Below are positions 27,470 through 36,291 of a stretch of 64,000 nt of DNA, in pieces. Numbering within the stretch: position 1 is the first letter of the stretch; each line of letters starts with the position of its first letter. The notes below the pieces were generated by a model. The model had not been told where the DNA came from. It was given only the letters and a program-made list of their open reading frames with translations, and ran no database searches. The position numbers were made by a program, and so were the translations under genes. Origin of the DNA: Gluconobacter frateurii (GTDB lineage Bacteria > Pseudomonadota > Alphaproteobacteria > Acetobacterales > Acetobacteraceae); the NCBI RefSeq assembly GCF_002723955.1, contig NZ_BEWN01000001.1:620001-684000 (forward strand), given 5' to 3'.

Positions 27470-28731
27470 GCAGCAAGCCTCGCGGTGATGTCGTCCATCG
27501 TCGGCATGTTCTTGACCGGGCCGATGGCTGTGAAGGTTGGTGTGCCGGCGAAGATTTCGCGGGCGACGCGCAGGATGTCTTCTTCCGTGACAGCGTCGAT
27601 CTTGGCGACTGTCTCGGTCACAGGAACCGGGCGGCCATGGATCTGGATCTGGCGAGCGAGCTGTTCACAGCGGCTGCCGGTACTTTCCAGAGACATCAGC
27701 AGCGAAGACTTGAGCTGCGCGCGGGCACGGGAGAGTTCTTCCTCTGTCAGGCCATCCTGAAGACGCTTGAGTTCGTCGATCATGACCGGAACGAGTTCGG
27801 CTGTCTCGGCTTCACCGGTACCTGCGTACAGGCCGAACAGCCCGCTGTCGCTGAAGGGGGAGGCGAAGGAATACACGCTGTACACCAGCCCACGACGTTC
27901 CCGGATTTCCTGGAACAGACGTGAAGACATGCCGCCGCCTAGAAGGGTCGACAGGATCATGACCGCGTAATGATCGGGATGATGATAGCTGACAGACGGG
28001 AAGCCCATGACCAGATGGGCTTGATCCAGTTCGCGTGTCGTCCGCAGATCGCCACCTGTATAAGCCGCCCCACGAGGACGGGGCGTCTGATGCGTTGGCA
28101 GGTCCCGGAAGTGTTCTTTCACCAGATCGACGACCTGCTGATGATGCAGGTTTCCGGCTGCGGCGATCGTGATGTTGTGCGTGGTGTAGTGCTCACGCAT
28201 GTATCCCATCAACGTCTCACGCGTCATGCCGGAGACGAGCTGTTCCGTACCGAGCGTCGGGCGGCCCATGGGCTGTTCCGGGAAGGCGCGTTCCTGGAAC
28301 TGGTCAAAGATGATGTCATCCGGCGTATCATTCGCCTGACCGATTTCCTGAAGGATCACGCCACGCTCACGCTCGATTTCGGCATCCAGAAACGTGCTGT
28401 GCGTCAGGATGTCGCCGATGATGTCTACGCCAAGCGCCAGGTCTTCCTTGAGAAGCTTGACGTAATAGGCGGTGGTTTCACGGGCTGTGTAGGCGTTGAT
28501 ATAGCCGCCGACATTCTCGATTTCTTCGGCAATCCGGGAGGCAGAGCGGCGTTCGGTTCCCTTGAAGGCCATATGTTCAAGAAAATGGGACACGCCGTTG
28601 TTTTCGGCAGTTTCGTCACGGGTGCCAATCGAGACATATGCCCCGAACGAGACGGTCTCAACACGTTCCATGCGTTCCGTAATGATGGTCAGACCGTTGT
28701 CGAGCGTAGTGACTTCAATCGTATCGGGCAT
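27466..28731 (-). CDS. M16 family zinc peptidase (processing-peptidase-like)
   Basis: 421-residue single-domain-pair M16B peptidase related to the beta subunit of mitochondrial processing peptidase. The inverted zinc motif HFLEH is at residues 49-53, with the third ligand expected in the glutamates of ERERGVILQEI. The C-terminal half has the inactive repeat and the glycine-rich loop STLLGGGMSSRLFQEIRE. It lies downstream of thrC, beyond a minus-strand terminator, a common alphaproteobacterial pairing, and is coupled to pmbA. Confidence 0.93.
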   Translation of the reverse strand: MPDTIEVTTLDNGLTIITERMERVETVSFGAYVSIGTRDETAENNGVSHFLEHMAFKGTERRSASRIAEEIENVGGYINAYTARETTAYYVKLLKEDLALGVDIIGDILTHSTFLDAEIERERGVILQEIGQANDTPDDIIFDQFQERAFPEQPMGRPTLGTEQLVSGMTRETLMGYMREHYTTHNITIAAAGNLHHQQVVDLVKEHFRDLPTHQTPRPRGAAYTGGDLRTTRELDQAHLVMGFPSVSYHHPDHYAVMILSTLLGGGMSSRLFQEIRERRGLVYSVYSFASPFSDSGLFGLYAGTGEAETAELVPVMIDELKRLQDGLTEEELSRARAQLKSSLLMSLESTGSRCEQLARQIQIHGRPVPVTETVAKIDAVTEEDILRVAREIFAGTPTFTAIGPVKNMPTMDDITARLAA

Positions 28732-28747
28732 GAGTTTCCGTAAGTCA

Positions 28748-28780
28748 TAAAAAGACAGGCTCCCTGAGATGGGGAGCCTG
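28748..28780 (-). terminator. Intrinsic terminator after thrC
   Basis: CAGGCTCCC and GGGAGCCTG form a 9-bp stem with a 7-base loop, followed on the minus strand by TCTTTTT. It should stop or attenuate the thrC transcript ahead of the M16 peptidase gene. Confidence 0.85.
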
Positions 28781-28797
28781 CGGGAAGGAACAAGGCG

Positions 28798-30198
28798 TTA
28801 GTGGCTTTTGAGATGAGCGCGGACCGCATCCTGAATGCCAGAGATCTGACTGCTCACCGTGTCGTAACGCTCTGGCCGTTCGAAAAGATCAGCCAGATGT
28901 GGTGGCAGGGCAGCTCTGATGCCAGTCGCTGAGAAGACCGCATCCGGGAATTTGGCGGGATGAGCCGTTGCTGCGGCGATCATAGGAATGCCGGGTTCCT
29001 GGAAGCGCTTGCCGACCGCCAGACCGATGGCCGTATGCGGATCAGCCAGGTAAAGGCTCTCATCGTAGAAGTGGCGCATGGCTTCGCTGGTCTGCTCATC
29101 ATTGAGCGTCATGCCGTCGAAGACATCCTTCATGCGCGTCCAGGCATCGTGCGGAACGGCCATACGGCCAGTCTCGCGGAACTCCTTCATGATCGCGGCG
29201 CAGCGCGTCGGGTTGCGATCCAGAAGTTCGAACAGCAGGCGTTCGAAGTTGGACGAAACCTGAATATCCATTGACGGCGACAGGCTTGGCTCAACCGTGC
29301 GGACACTCATGTCGTTTTCCAGAAGGAAGCGCGTGAGAATGTCGTTGCGGTTTGATCCGATGCACAAACGGCGAATGGGGAGGCCCATCTGGCGGGCAGC
29401 CCATGCTGCAAGCACATTACCAAAATTGCCAGTCGGAACGGAGAAAGACACTTCCCGATCCGGCGCGCCGAGAGCCAGCGCTGCACGGACGTAATAGGGG
29501 ATCTGTGCGGCGATACGTGCCCAGTTGATGGAATTGACGGCGGACAGGGAAACTTCGTCCCGGAACGGCTGGTCAGCGAAGAGCGCCTTGACGATATCCT
29601 GACAGGTATCGAAGTCACCTTCGACCGCAATGTTCAGAATATTGTCGTCCGGCACCGTCGTCATCTGGCGACGCTGGACTTCCGAGGTGCGGCCCTTCGG
29701 ATGCAGGATAACCACTGAAAGACGTTCACGTCCGCGGCAAGCTTCAATGGCAGCCGAACCGGTATCACCGGAAGTGGCACCGACGATCGTGACCTTCTGG
29801 TTCCGTTGCGTCAGGACGTGATCGAACAGGCGGCCAAGCATCTGCATCGCCATGTCTTTGAAGGCGAGCGTCGGGCCATGGAACAGTTCGAGCGAGAAGA
29901 GGTCCTGCTCGACTTCGCACAGCGGTGCTACAGCAGCGTGATCGAAGCCTGCATAGGCGTCCCGGGCCATATCGCGCAGGGTATCGCGATCAATAGCACC
30001 TTCAGAAAACAGGGAAATGACTTCAGCCGTCAGATCTGCGTAGGACAGGGCGCGCCAGTCCCGGAATGTCTGGGCGCTGATTTTGGGCCATGTCTCCGGC
30101 ATGTAGAGACCGCCGTCTCCAGCAAGGCCGGCAAGCAGAATGTCGGAAAAGTTGGGGGCGTCGGCGGTCAGGTCGCCGCGAGTAGATCGGTAGCGCAT
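28798..30198 (-). CDS. thrC: Threonine synthase
   Basis: PLP enzyme that converts O-phosphohomoserine to threonine, 466 residues, the long gammaproteobacterial/fungal-like form. The N-terminus MRYRSTRG and GGLYMPETWP are typical. The PLP lysine is K114 in GPTLAFKDMAMQML, and the phosphate-binding loop reads GATSGDTGSAAIE. It lies 22 bases after the MRJP-like gene on the same strand and ends in a strong terminator. Confidence 0.96.
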   Translation of the reverse strand: MRYRSTRGDLTADAPNFSDILLAGLAGDGGLYMPETWPKISAQTFRDWRALSYADLTAEVISLFSEGAIDRDTLRDMARDAYAGFDHAAVAPLCEVEQDLFSLELFHGPTLAFKDMAMQMLGRLFDHVLTQRNQKVTIVGATSGDTGSAAIEACRGRERLSVVILHPKGRTSEVQRRQMTTVPDDNILNIAVEGDFDTCQDIVKALFADQPFRDEVSLSAVNSINWARIAAQIPYYVRAALALGAPDREVSFSVPTGNFGNVLAAWAARQMGLPIRRLCIGSNRNDILTRFLLENDMSVRTVEPSLSPSMDIQVSSNFERLLFELLDRNPTRCAAIMKEFRETGRMAVPHDAWTRMKDVFDGMTLNDEQTSEAMRHFYDESLYLADPHTAIGLAVGKRFQEPGIPMIAAATAHPAKFPDAVFSATGIRAALPPHLADLFERPERYDTVSSQISGIQDAVRAHLKSH

Positions 30199-30220
30199 GC
30201 CGCCTTTATATCACGACCTT

Positions 30221-31225
30221 CTATGGCAAGGCGATGCGAAGAATGTGCGGTTTTCCATCTTCTGATGTCAGTACACTGACCTCATGATCACCTGAAACCG
30301 TCAATGCCCCGGCATTTGTGAGGCGCGCATCGCGAACAAGAATCAGGGGATTGCGCTCGCTTCCGAATTTCAGAAGCGCCCCGTCCGTAATGTCCGACAT
30401 GTAGAAGGTGTTGTCGGAAGAGAGTGTGATGCCGCCCAGACTGGGTGTATCACGCCATTCCACAATTCCGTCGAGTTGCTCCACCGGTGTGAAGGCCGGG
30501 TCAGTGAGAAGGGCACTGTCAATTCTGTAAAGAGGCCCGCAGGCTGGCATGTAGAAAAGCCATTGGCCTTTGGCATCAAGGGCTAGAAACCTGACGTTTC
30601 CGCCTGTTAGCGGGTGATTGTCCGGGCCATTATTGATCCGACCGTTTCGTATCAATGGACGGCGGCCTGTTACGGATGGGTCATAGGGAAGAAAGCGTTG
30701 TGTCTTTCCGTCTTTGAGAGACACCACAACGAGTGCAGCCTGTCCTTCGTCAGTCAGGTAAGCGTAATTTCCATGAACCTGAATGGCAGTTAAATGGCTG
30801 CCTGCCGCGAGTGGCCCCTGAAGAGGCACTGTTCCGAGCAGTTTTCCCTCTGCGGATAAGTGAACAAGTGCAGCCTGCGGGGAGGTGGTGAGGCCCCAAA
30901 GGGATGTATCTTGCGCTGTGAGCGCCGAAATGAGCGGAATTTTTGCTCTCTCAGTCGCGTCCAAAGGAAAAGGATGTGTCTGATTAGTCGAATCGATAAG
31001 GACGGGATGTCCGTCCAGGTCCAGCCCGACGACAGATTTAGAATCGTGAGGCGCCAGGTCCGTAAGTTGAACATTCTGAAGCGGAACATCTGCTGTAACG
31101 GTCGCTGCCTGTGCAGCGTCTTTCCAGGGATGATCTGCTAGTGCAGGGAAAGCAAACAGGCAGGACGTTCCCAGAAGGACGGCGGAGACGGAATGCAGGA
31201 GCCAGCGTTTCATGGTTCGAGACAT
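30221..31225 (-). CDS. Exported MRJP/yellow-like beta-propeller protein
   Basis: 334-residue protein from ATG 31225 with a Sec signal peptide (MKRWLLHSVSAVLLGTSCLF, cleaved near ALA-DHP). The rest resembles the major royal jelly protein/yellow family, a six-bladed propeller related to gluconolactonases: GLDLDGHPVLIDSTN, YAYLTDEGQAALVVV, FLALDAKGQWLFYMPACGP, YRIDSALL, and a final STEDGKP-like blade. Such proteins are periplasmic and often act on or bind small organic compounds; the activity here is unknown. The longer frame up to 31453 overlaps another gene and would bury the signal. Confidence 0.78.
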   Translation of the reverse strand: MSRTMKRWLLHSVSAVLLGTSCLFAFPALADHPWKDAAQAATVTADVPLQNVQLTDLAPHDSKSVVGLDLDGHPVLIDSTNQTHPFPLDATERAKIPLISALTAQDTSLWGLTTSPQAALVHLSAEGKLLGTVPLQGPLAAGSHLTAIQVHGNYAYLTDEGQAALVVVSLKDGKTQRFLPYDPSVTGRRPLIRNGRINNGPDNHPLTGGNVRFLALDAKGQWLFYMPACGPLYRIDSALLTDPAFTPVEQLDGIVEWRDTPSLGGITLSSDNTFYMSDITDGALLKFGSERNPLILVRDARLTNAGALTVSGDHEVSVLTSEDGKPHILRIALP

Positions 31226-31262
31226 CGGCCTGTCTTGAAAATTTGACAAGCCTGAAAAGGGA

Positions 31263-31637
31263 TTAATTCTCCAGCGGCAGCGCTCTGTCAGCTCTGTCAG
31301 CTCTGTCAGCTCTGTCTGCGTGTCTTGTTCGGGGGTGAGCAGAGCCAAATTTTTCTGTGACGTGAGAATATCGCTGGGTGGGCCGCGGTGCGGGGCGCGG
31401 GTTAGATAACCAGGGAGCATGTTCATGCTCAACAGGAAACAGGACAGCCGCATGCATCAAAAGAGCAGACTCGACAGTCTGACACTCAATGGACCAGCGC
31501 TGATCCGGCATCCGGGAAATGTAATGCCCTGAAGGAGTCTGCCTTACTTCAATCGGGAAGGTACGTGTAGTCATGCCCTGACGTACGGTTGCGAAAACCA
31601 GGCCGGGAACATTGCCTGTCCGTTGTTCAAGATGCAT
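31263..31637 (-). CDS. Small protein with a repetitive Ala-Asp-Arg tail, unknown function
   Basis: 124 residues, not recognised. AGAGG lies about ten bases before the ATG. Residues 1-75 look like a compact domain (FATVRQGMTTRTFPIEVRQT, then HYISRMPDQRWSIECQT). The remainder is proline/arginine-rich and ends in three Ala-Asp-Arg triplets encoded by a 9-bp tandem repeat. It lies upstream of the MRJP-like gene in the same direction. Whether it is translated is uncertain. Confidence 0.5.
   Translation of the reverse strand: MHLEQRTGNVPGLVFATVRQGMTTRTFPIEVRQTPSGHYISRMPDQRWSIECQTVESALLMHAAVLFPVEHEHAPWLSNPRPAPRPTQRYSHVTEKFGSAHPRTRHADRADRADRADRALPLEN
31283..31317. repeat. 9-bp tandem repeat, CTCTGTCAG, three full copies plus a partial fourth
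   Basis: Three exact copies (31283-31309) followed by CTCTGTCT. The unit is a multiple of three, so changes in copy number would lengthen or shorten the tail of the overlapping small protein by three residues without a frameshift. Confidence 0.9.
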
Positions 31638-31787
31638 GGTCAGACGCCTCTTATGGTCTTGGTCATACGCACAATGCTGTCCAAAACCTGAATACTTCGT
31701 TAACGGCCTTTAATATTCTTATGAAATGTTTCAGTGCGTCACGGTCTGTACTGACTCTCTTTCACTTTCCGAAATGACGGAACCAGA

Positions 31788-33476
31788 ATGACCAGTCTTG
31801 TTTCTGACCCTACCCGATATGCTTTTGACCGCTTTGCACAGGGTGATCTGATTGAAGCCGGGCGCCTTTTTCAGGATATTTTGACTTCTGATCCATCGCA
31901 GCCAGACGCCCTGCATGGCATGGCCTGTATGGCGCGCGCCAACGGCCAGAATGCGACGGCGATTGCACTGTGTGGAAAGGCACTCAAGGCAGGTGCAGGT
32001 CTTCCACCCTCTCGTCTGGCCCGTATTCACCTGACGCTTGGCCTGGCTTTGATGGCGGAGGGCCATTCTGAACCGGCGCGTGCTGCGCTTGTCGTGGCTC
32101 AAACGCTTCAGCCATCAGACCCTCGGACCTTCGCAGCTCATGCGGAGGTTCTTCTGCTTCTGGGGCGAAGGGCGGAGGCAAAAGGGGCGTTGGGACAGGC
32201 CGCAAAGCTTGCCGCATACGATGCTGAATATCTGACAAGACTGGGGCAGATCCACCTTGAGGACGGAGAGGCAGAAAAGGCGATTGCATGCTTTGAAACC
32301 GTCACGCATCGATGCCCGCAAGACGGGAGAGCATGGGCCAATCTGGGAGCTGTGCTGTTCGGAGTTGGGCAGTATGGAAGAGCCCAGGATATTTTGCTCC
32401 GTGCGTGTGACCTTGGCGCACGGACGCCCGAAACTCTGAATAATCTTGGACTGGTTCTGATGGCGCTGGGCGACTTGCCTTCGGCCCGCAACATTCTTGA
32501 AGAAGCATTGGCTCTACGGCCACAAGATGGGCGCGTTGCGAATAGTCTCGGGACCGTTCTGATGGAAATGGGTGAGGAAGCTGTTGCTGAAACGCTTTTT
32601 CGGGCCGTGATAAGCAGGGAAGTAGGGGTCGACAGGGAGCAGGCGCGTTTCAATCACGCCACCCTTCTTCTGGGTAAGGGATCTTTTGCCCCAGGGTGGA
32701 AAGAGTTTGAAAGCCGTCATGCTTTGTTGGGTTATGCGCCCCAGATACCCGTCTGGGATGGGTCGATAGGCGAAGAACCGATTGCGGTCACCGCCGAGCA
32801 GGGGCTGGGGGACAGTGTTCAGTTTCTGCGGTTTCTGGGCGAAGCAGGAAAGCGGCGCCCATTACGTCTCCGTTTTCCGACAGCCGATCTCGTTTCTTTT
32901 ATGCCTCAACTGGACAAGTCTCGCATTCTGGATCGGGAAGGTCCGGTGGAAAGCGAAATCAGTCTTCTAAGTCTGCCGTTCGTGCTTGGATTGCAGTCTC
33001 CACCGGACCAAAAGCCTTATTTGGAAACAGGGCTTTCCCCAGAGACGAAAACGATTGGTGTGTGCTGGGCGGGAAATCCTTCGTACCGTTTTGATTCGAG
33101 GCGTTCCCTGAAACCTGAATGGTTGGAGCCGTTGAGAAACGTTGTGGGAGTTAGATTTGTGTCTCTCCAGCGAGGGGAATGTCCTGACTGGATTGAGGCT
33201 GCGGATCTTTCCACCCTTGAGACATTGGCTCGTGCTGTCAGTCGATGCGATTTGGTCATCAGTGTTGATACACTGGTCGCGCATATAGCCGGGGCAACGG
33301 GGCGTCCTCTCTGGCTCCTGAACCGGCGGGGAGGCGATTGGCGCTGGAAAGATGTGTCCTGGTACCGGGACGTGCGACAGTTCCGGCCGGAAGGATATTT
33401 ACCCGATGCCTGGCCACCCGTGGTGGAACGGGTGGCGGCAGAACTCAGGCTGTGGGAGCAGCAGTCGGCTTCTTGA
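31788..33476 (+). CDS. TPR protein with C-terminal GT9/GT41-like glycosyltransferase domain
   Basis: 562 residues. About residues 5-290 are tandem tetratricopeptide repeats (for example ARNILEEALALRPQDGRVAN). The C-terminal part (about 300-555) reads EPIAVTAEQGLGDSVQFLRF, then IGVCWAGNPSYRFDSRRSL and ISVDTLVAHIAGATGRPLWLL, the pattern of a heptosyltransferase/OGT-like Rossmann domain common in Rhodospirillales. It may glycosylate a protein or surface glycan. No signal peptide. It converges with glnD, and the two coding ends overlap by 32 bases. Confidence 0.82.
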   Translation: MTSLVSDPTRYAFDRFAQGDLIEAGRLFQDILTSDPSQPDALHGMACMARANGQNATAIALCGKALKAGAGLPPSRLARIHLTLGLALMAEGHSEPARAALVVAQTLQPSDPRTFAAHAEVLLLLGRRAEAKGALGQAAKLAAYDAEYLTRLGQIHLEDGEAEKAIACFETVTHRCPQDGRAWANLGAVLFGVGQYGRAQDILLRACDLGARTPETLNNLGLVLMALGDLPSARNILEEALALRPQDGRVANSLGTVLMEMGEEAVAETLFRAVISREVGVDREQARFNHATLLLGKGSFAPGWKEFESRHALLGYAPQIPVWDGSIGEEPIAVTAEQGLGDSVQFLRFLGEAGKRRPLRLRFPTADLVSFMPQLDKSRILDREGPVESEISLLSLPFVLGLQSPPDQKPYLETGLSPETKTIGVCWAGNPSYRFDSRRSLKPEWLEPLRNVVGVRFVSLQRGECPDWIEAADLSTLETLARAVSRCDLVISVDTLVAHIAGATGRPLWLLNRRGGDWRWKDVSWYRDVRQFRPEGYLPDAWPPVVERVAAELRLWEQQSAS

Positions 33477-36291
33477 CGGGTAGAGGTGTCAGGGAGGCCA
33501 GAAGCGAGTCACGGATATGGGCCAGACGGGCCGGGTCCGTGATTTTCATGCCCAGAAGATCGCGGACATAAAACACGTCTACAGCGCGCATGCCGTAAGT
33601 CGTAATGTGAGCAGAGGAAATCTGGAGTGACTGCTGGCTCAGGGTGCGTGTGATGTCATGCAGCAGGCCTGGTCTGTCGCGACCGTTGATCTCGATGACC
33701 GTGTGGCGATCTGATGCCGTATTATCCATGACTACACGGGGTGGAACGTGGATCGCACGCATTCGGCGCGATGCGCCACGATGACGGGCTTCGGAGATGC
33801 CTTTTTCCAGATCCAGTCGACCAGACAGAGCCTGCTCAACGAGATGGTTCAGGCGGCCAAGCTGATGTGGATCTTCAAAGGAGCAACCATCGGCATCCTG
33901 AACCCAGAATGTATCCAGAGCCATGCCGTCGCTGAGCGTATGAATGCGGGCATCCACGATGGAAGCTCCGGCAACAGCCAAAGCACCCGCAATCTGTGAG
34001 AACAGGCCCGGATGATCGGCGCAGAGAACGGTAAGCTCCGTCACGCCCCGGTCTGGAATGGGATACGCTTCTACCGTGACGGGAGAGCGATAGCGGTCTG
34101 AATCATGGATCATGCGGGCATGGCGCATGTGCGTATCGGTATCGAAGCCTAACCAGTAGCTTGGATAGCCAAGTGCAAGGAAATGCTCGATGCTGCTTTC
34201 TGGCAGGAGCGGGGTCAGGCCGTCACGGGCAAGCTCGCGTGCATGACTGACACGTCCATCCTGTTCCGTCGCCGCGAGGCCGCCTTCAAGAACTTCTGCA
34301 ACGCGGGAGAACAATTCGCGCAGCAGTGTTGCTTTCCAGGCGTTCCAGACTTTCGGACTCACGGCACGCATGTCCGCGATGGTCAGCAGGAGAAGCAGGC
34401 GCAGACGTTCGGGGGACTGAATGGTGTCCGCGAGATCCAGAATGGTGCGTGGATCGTCGATGTCACGGGTGAAGGCTGTCTGCGAGAGCAGGAGATGATG
34501 CAGGACCAGCCAGGAGACGGTGTCTGTTTCTTCTGGATCAAGGCCAAGCTGCGGGCAGATGGTGAGGGCCAGGTCCGCTCCGAGTTCGGAATGATCGCCA
34601 CCGCGGCCTTTGGCGATGTCATGCAGAAGGACGGCGACATACAGCGCACGGCGGGACCGCAGATCCTTGGCCAAGCCATAAGCGAGCGGAATTTCATCCG
34701 CCATGTGCCCGGCTTCGATCTGCCCCATCATGCGGACAGCCTCGATGATGTGCTCGTCCACAGTATAGATATGATAGCTGTCGAACTGCATTTGCCCGAC
34801 CACGCGGGACCAGTCTGGTAGCAAGCGACCCAGAAGACCGGTCTCGTTCAGGATGGGTAGCCAGAACGGAACATTCTTTGTGTCGTCGGCGCTTGGTTCG
34901 CAAAGCAGATTCAGAAAGATCTGAGCCGTTTCCGGATCATCCCGCAGTTCGACGGCATGACGTTCGTTGCGGACAAGTTGCTGAATGGCGAGTGGATGCA
35001 GTTCCAGATCATGGCGCCGTGCACAGTCCAGCATGCGGAACATGTCGCGCGGATTCTTTGCAAACGTCACTGGCTCGACAGGGCACAGACGACCGGCAAT
35101 GCGCTCGAACCCTTCGGGGCCGGCTAGGGTTTCCGGCTGGGTGTCGCTGGCCTGATCCTGAAGGCGCATCAGGACAATCGGCTGCAGTACGTGCGTCAGG
35201 CGCATGACGTCGCGGGCGGTCAGGAAATAGTGCCGCATGAAGCGCTCGACGCCGCGTTGGCGACCATGGGTTGCGTAGCCCATGCGGCCACCAATGACGG
35301 GTTGGACGTCAAAGGTCAGACGTTCTTCAGCGCGACCGGTGATGTAGTGAAGATGCAGGCGGACCGTCCAGAAAAAATCCCACGCGCGCCGGGCGCGGTG
35401 GGTTTCACGATTGGTCAGGAGGCCAAAGGAAATGAAGGATGGGGTCGGGACGGCTTCGGCAGGGGCTGCCGTCTGGTCGACCGTCGTAATCGCACAGCCA
35501 AGGGCGGCGCGGCCCATCCAGTTCAGGGTCTGAAGGTCTCGCAGGCCACCACGGCCTTCCTTGATGTTTGGCTCCACCATGTATGGATTGTCGCCAAAGC
35601 GGCGATGGCGCTGTTCGCGCTCTTCAATCTTGCCCTGCACGAAGCCCCAGAGCGTATCGTTCTGAAGATCAGCGCCTAAAGCGGAGCGCAGATCGCGGGC
35701 GAGGGTACGGTCACCGTACAGCGGGCGCAGATCAAGTAGGGCCGTGCGGATTGTCAGGTCTTCAGCGACATCCTTGATGCAGGCACTGATGGAGCGCGTG
35801 GCATGGCCGACTCGCAGGCCAAGATCCCACAGGGCGTAGAGAATGAATTCGATTCGGGAGGTGAGGGCGGTGGATGCGTTTTCCGGAATCAGGAAGAGAA
35901 TATCAATATCGCTGAAGGGTGCGAGAAGGCCCGCCCCATACCCGCCAGTCGCACAGAGACAGAGTGGCTCGTCAGACGCGCCTTCCTGCTGGGATGACAG
36001 GTCCGCCAGCGCGCAGACGACGCTGTCCGCCTGAGCGGCGAGAGCGCGTGCTGCTGCAATTCCGGACATCTGGCGGCTTTCAAACCGCTGACGGATAGCC
36101 GCATGGCCATTGCCGAGATGACGACGGAGAATGGAGAGAACATCTTCACGGGATGTCTGCCCCTGGGCTGCAGCATTCTGGAGGGCTGTTTGCAGCGACG
36201 GGGTCATGGCTTTGCGGTCAGACAGGGTCGTATCCGTAGCGTCAGCGAAAGGGGAGGGATGACTTTCGCCCCAGAAACCCGCTTTTTTCAA
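33445..36291 (-). CDS. glnD: [Protein-PII] uridylyltransferase / uridylyl-removing enzyme
   Basis: 948-residue nitrogen sensor that uridylylates and deuridylylates PII in response to glutamine. Domains in order: nucleotidyltransferase with GGYGAGLLAPFSDIDILFL-type motif near residue 115, a central helical part, an HD domain with LLHDIAKGRGGDHSE, and two C-terminal ACT domains (LTVLCADHPGLFSQIAGAL and VIEINGRDRPGLLHDI). The start appears to be TTG 36291, overlapping the mutS stop as TTGA and preceded by AGGAG at eight bases. ATG 36207 has no ribosome site. Confidence 0.95.
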   Translation of the reverse strand: MKKAGFWGESHPSPFADATDTTLSDRKAMTPSLQTALQNAAAQGQTSREDVLSILRRHLGNGHAAIRQRFESRQMSGIAAARALAAQADSVVCALADLSSQQEGASDEPLCLCATGGYGAGLLAPFSDIDILFLIPENASTALTSRIEFILYALWDLGLRVGHATRSISACIKDVAEDLTIRTALLDLRPLYGDRTLARDLRSALGADLQNDTLWGFVQGKIEEREQRHRRFGDNPYMVEPNIKEGRGGLRDLQTLNWMGRAALGCAITTVDQTAAPAEAVPTPSFISFGLLTNRETHRARRAWDFFWTVRLHLHYITGRAEERLTFDVQPVIGGRMGYATHGRQRGVERFMRHYFLTARDVMRLTHVLQPIVLMRLQDQASDTQPETLAGPEGFERIAGRLCPVEPVTFAKNPRDMFRMLDCARRHDLELHPLAIQQLVRNERHAVELRDDPETAQIFLNLLCEPSADDTKNVPFWLPILNETGLLGRLLPDWSRVVGQMQFDSYHIYTVDEHIIEAVRMMGQIEAGHMADEIPLAYGLAKDLRSRRALYVAVLLHDIAKGRGGDHSELGADLALTICPQLGLDPEETDTVSWLVLHHLLLSQTAFTRDIDDPRTILDLADTIQSPERLRLLLLLTIADMRAVSPKVWNAWKATLLRELFSRVAEVLEGGLAATEQDGRVSHARELARDGLTPLLPESSIEHFLALGYPSYWLGFDTDTHMRHARMIHDSDRYRSPVTVEAYPIPDRGVTELTVLCADHPGLFSQIAGALAVAGASIVDARIHTLSDGMALDTFWVQDADGCSFEDPHQLGRLNHLVEQALSGRLDLEKGISEARHRGASRRMRAIHVPPRVVMDNTASDRHTVIEINGRDRPGLLHDITRTLSQQSLQISSAHITTYGMRAVDVFYVRDLLGMKITDPARLAHIRDSLLASLTPLPVKKPTAAPTA

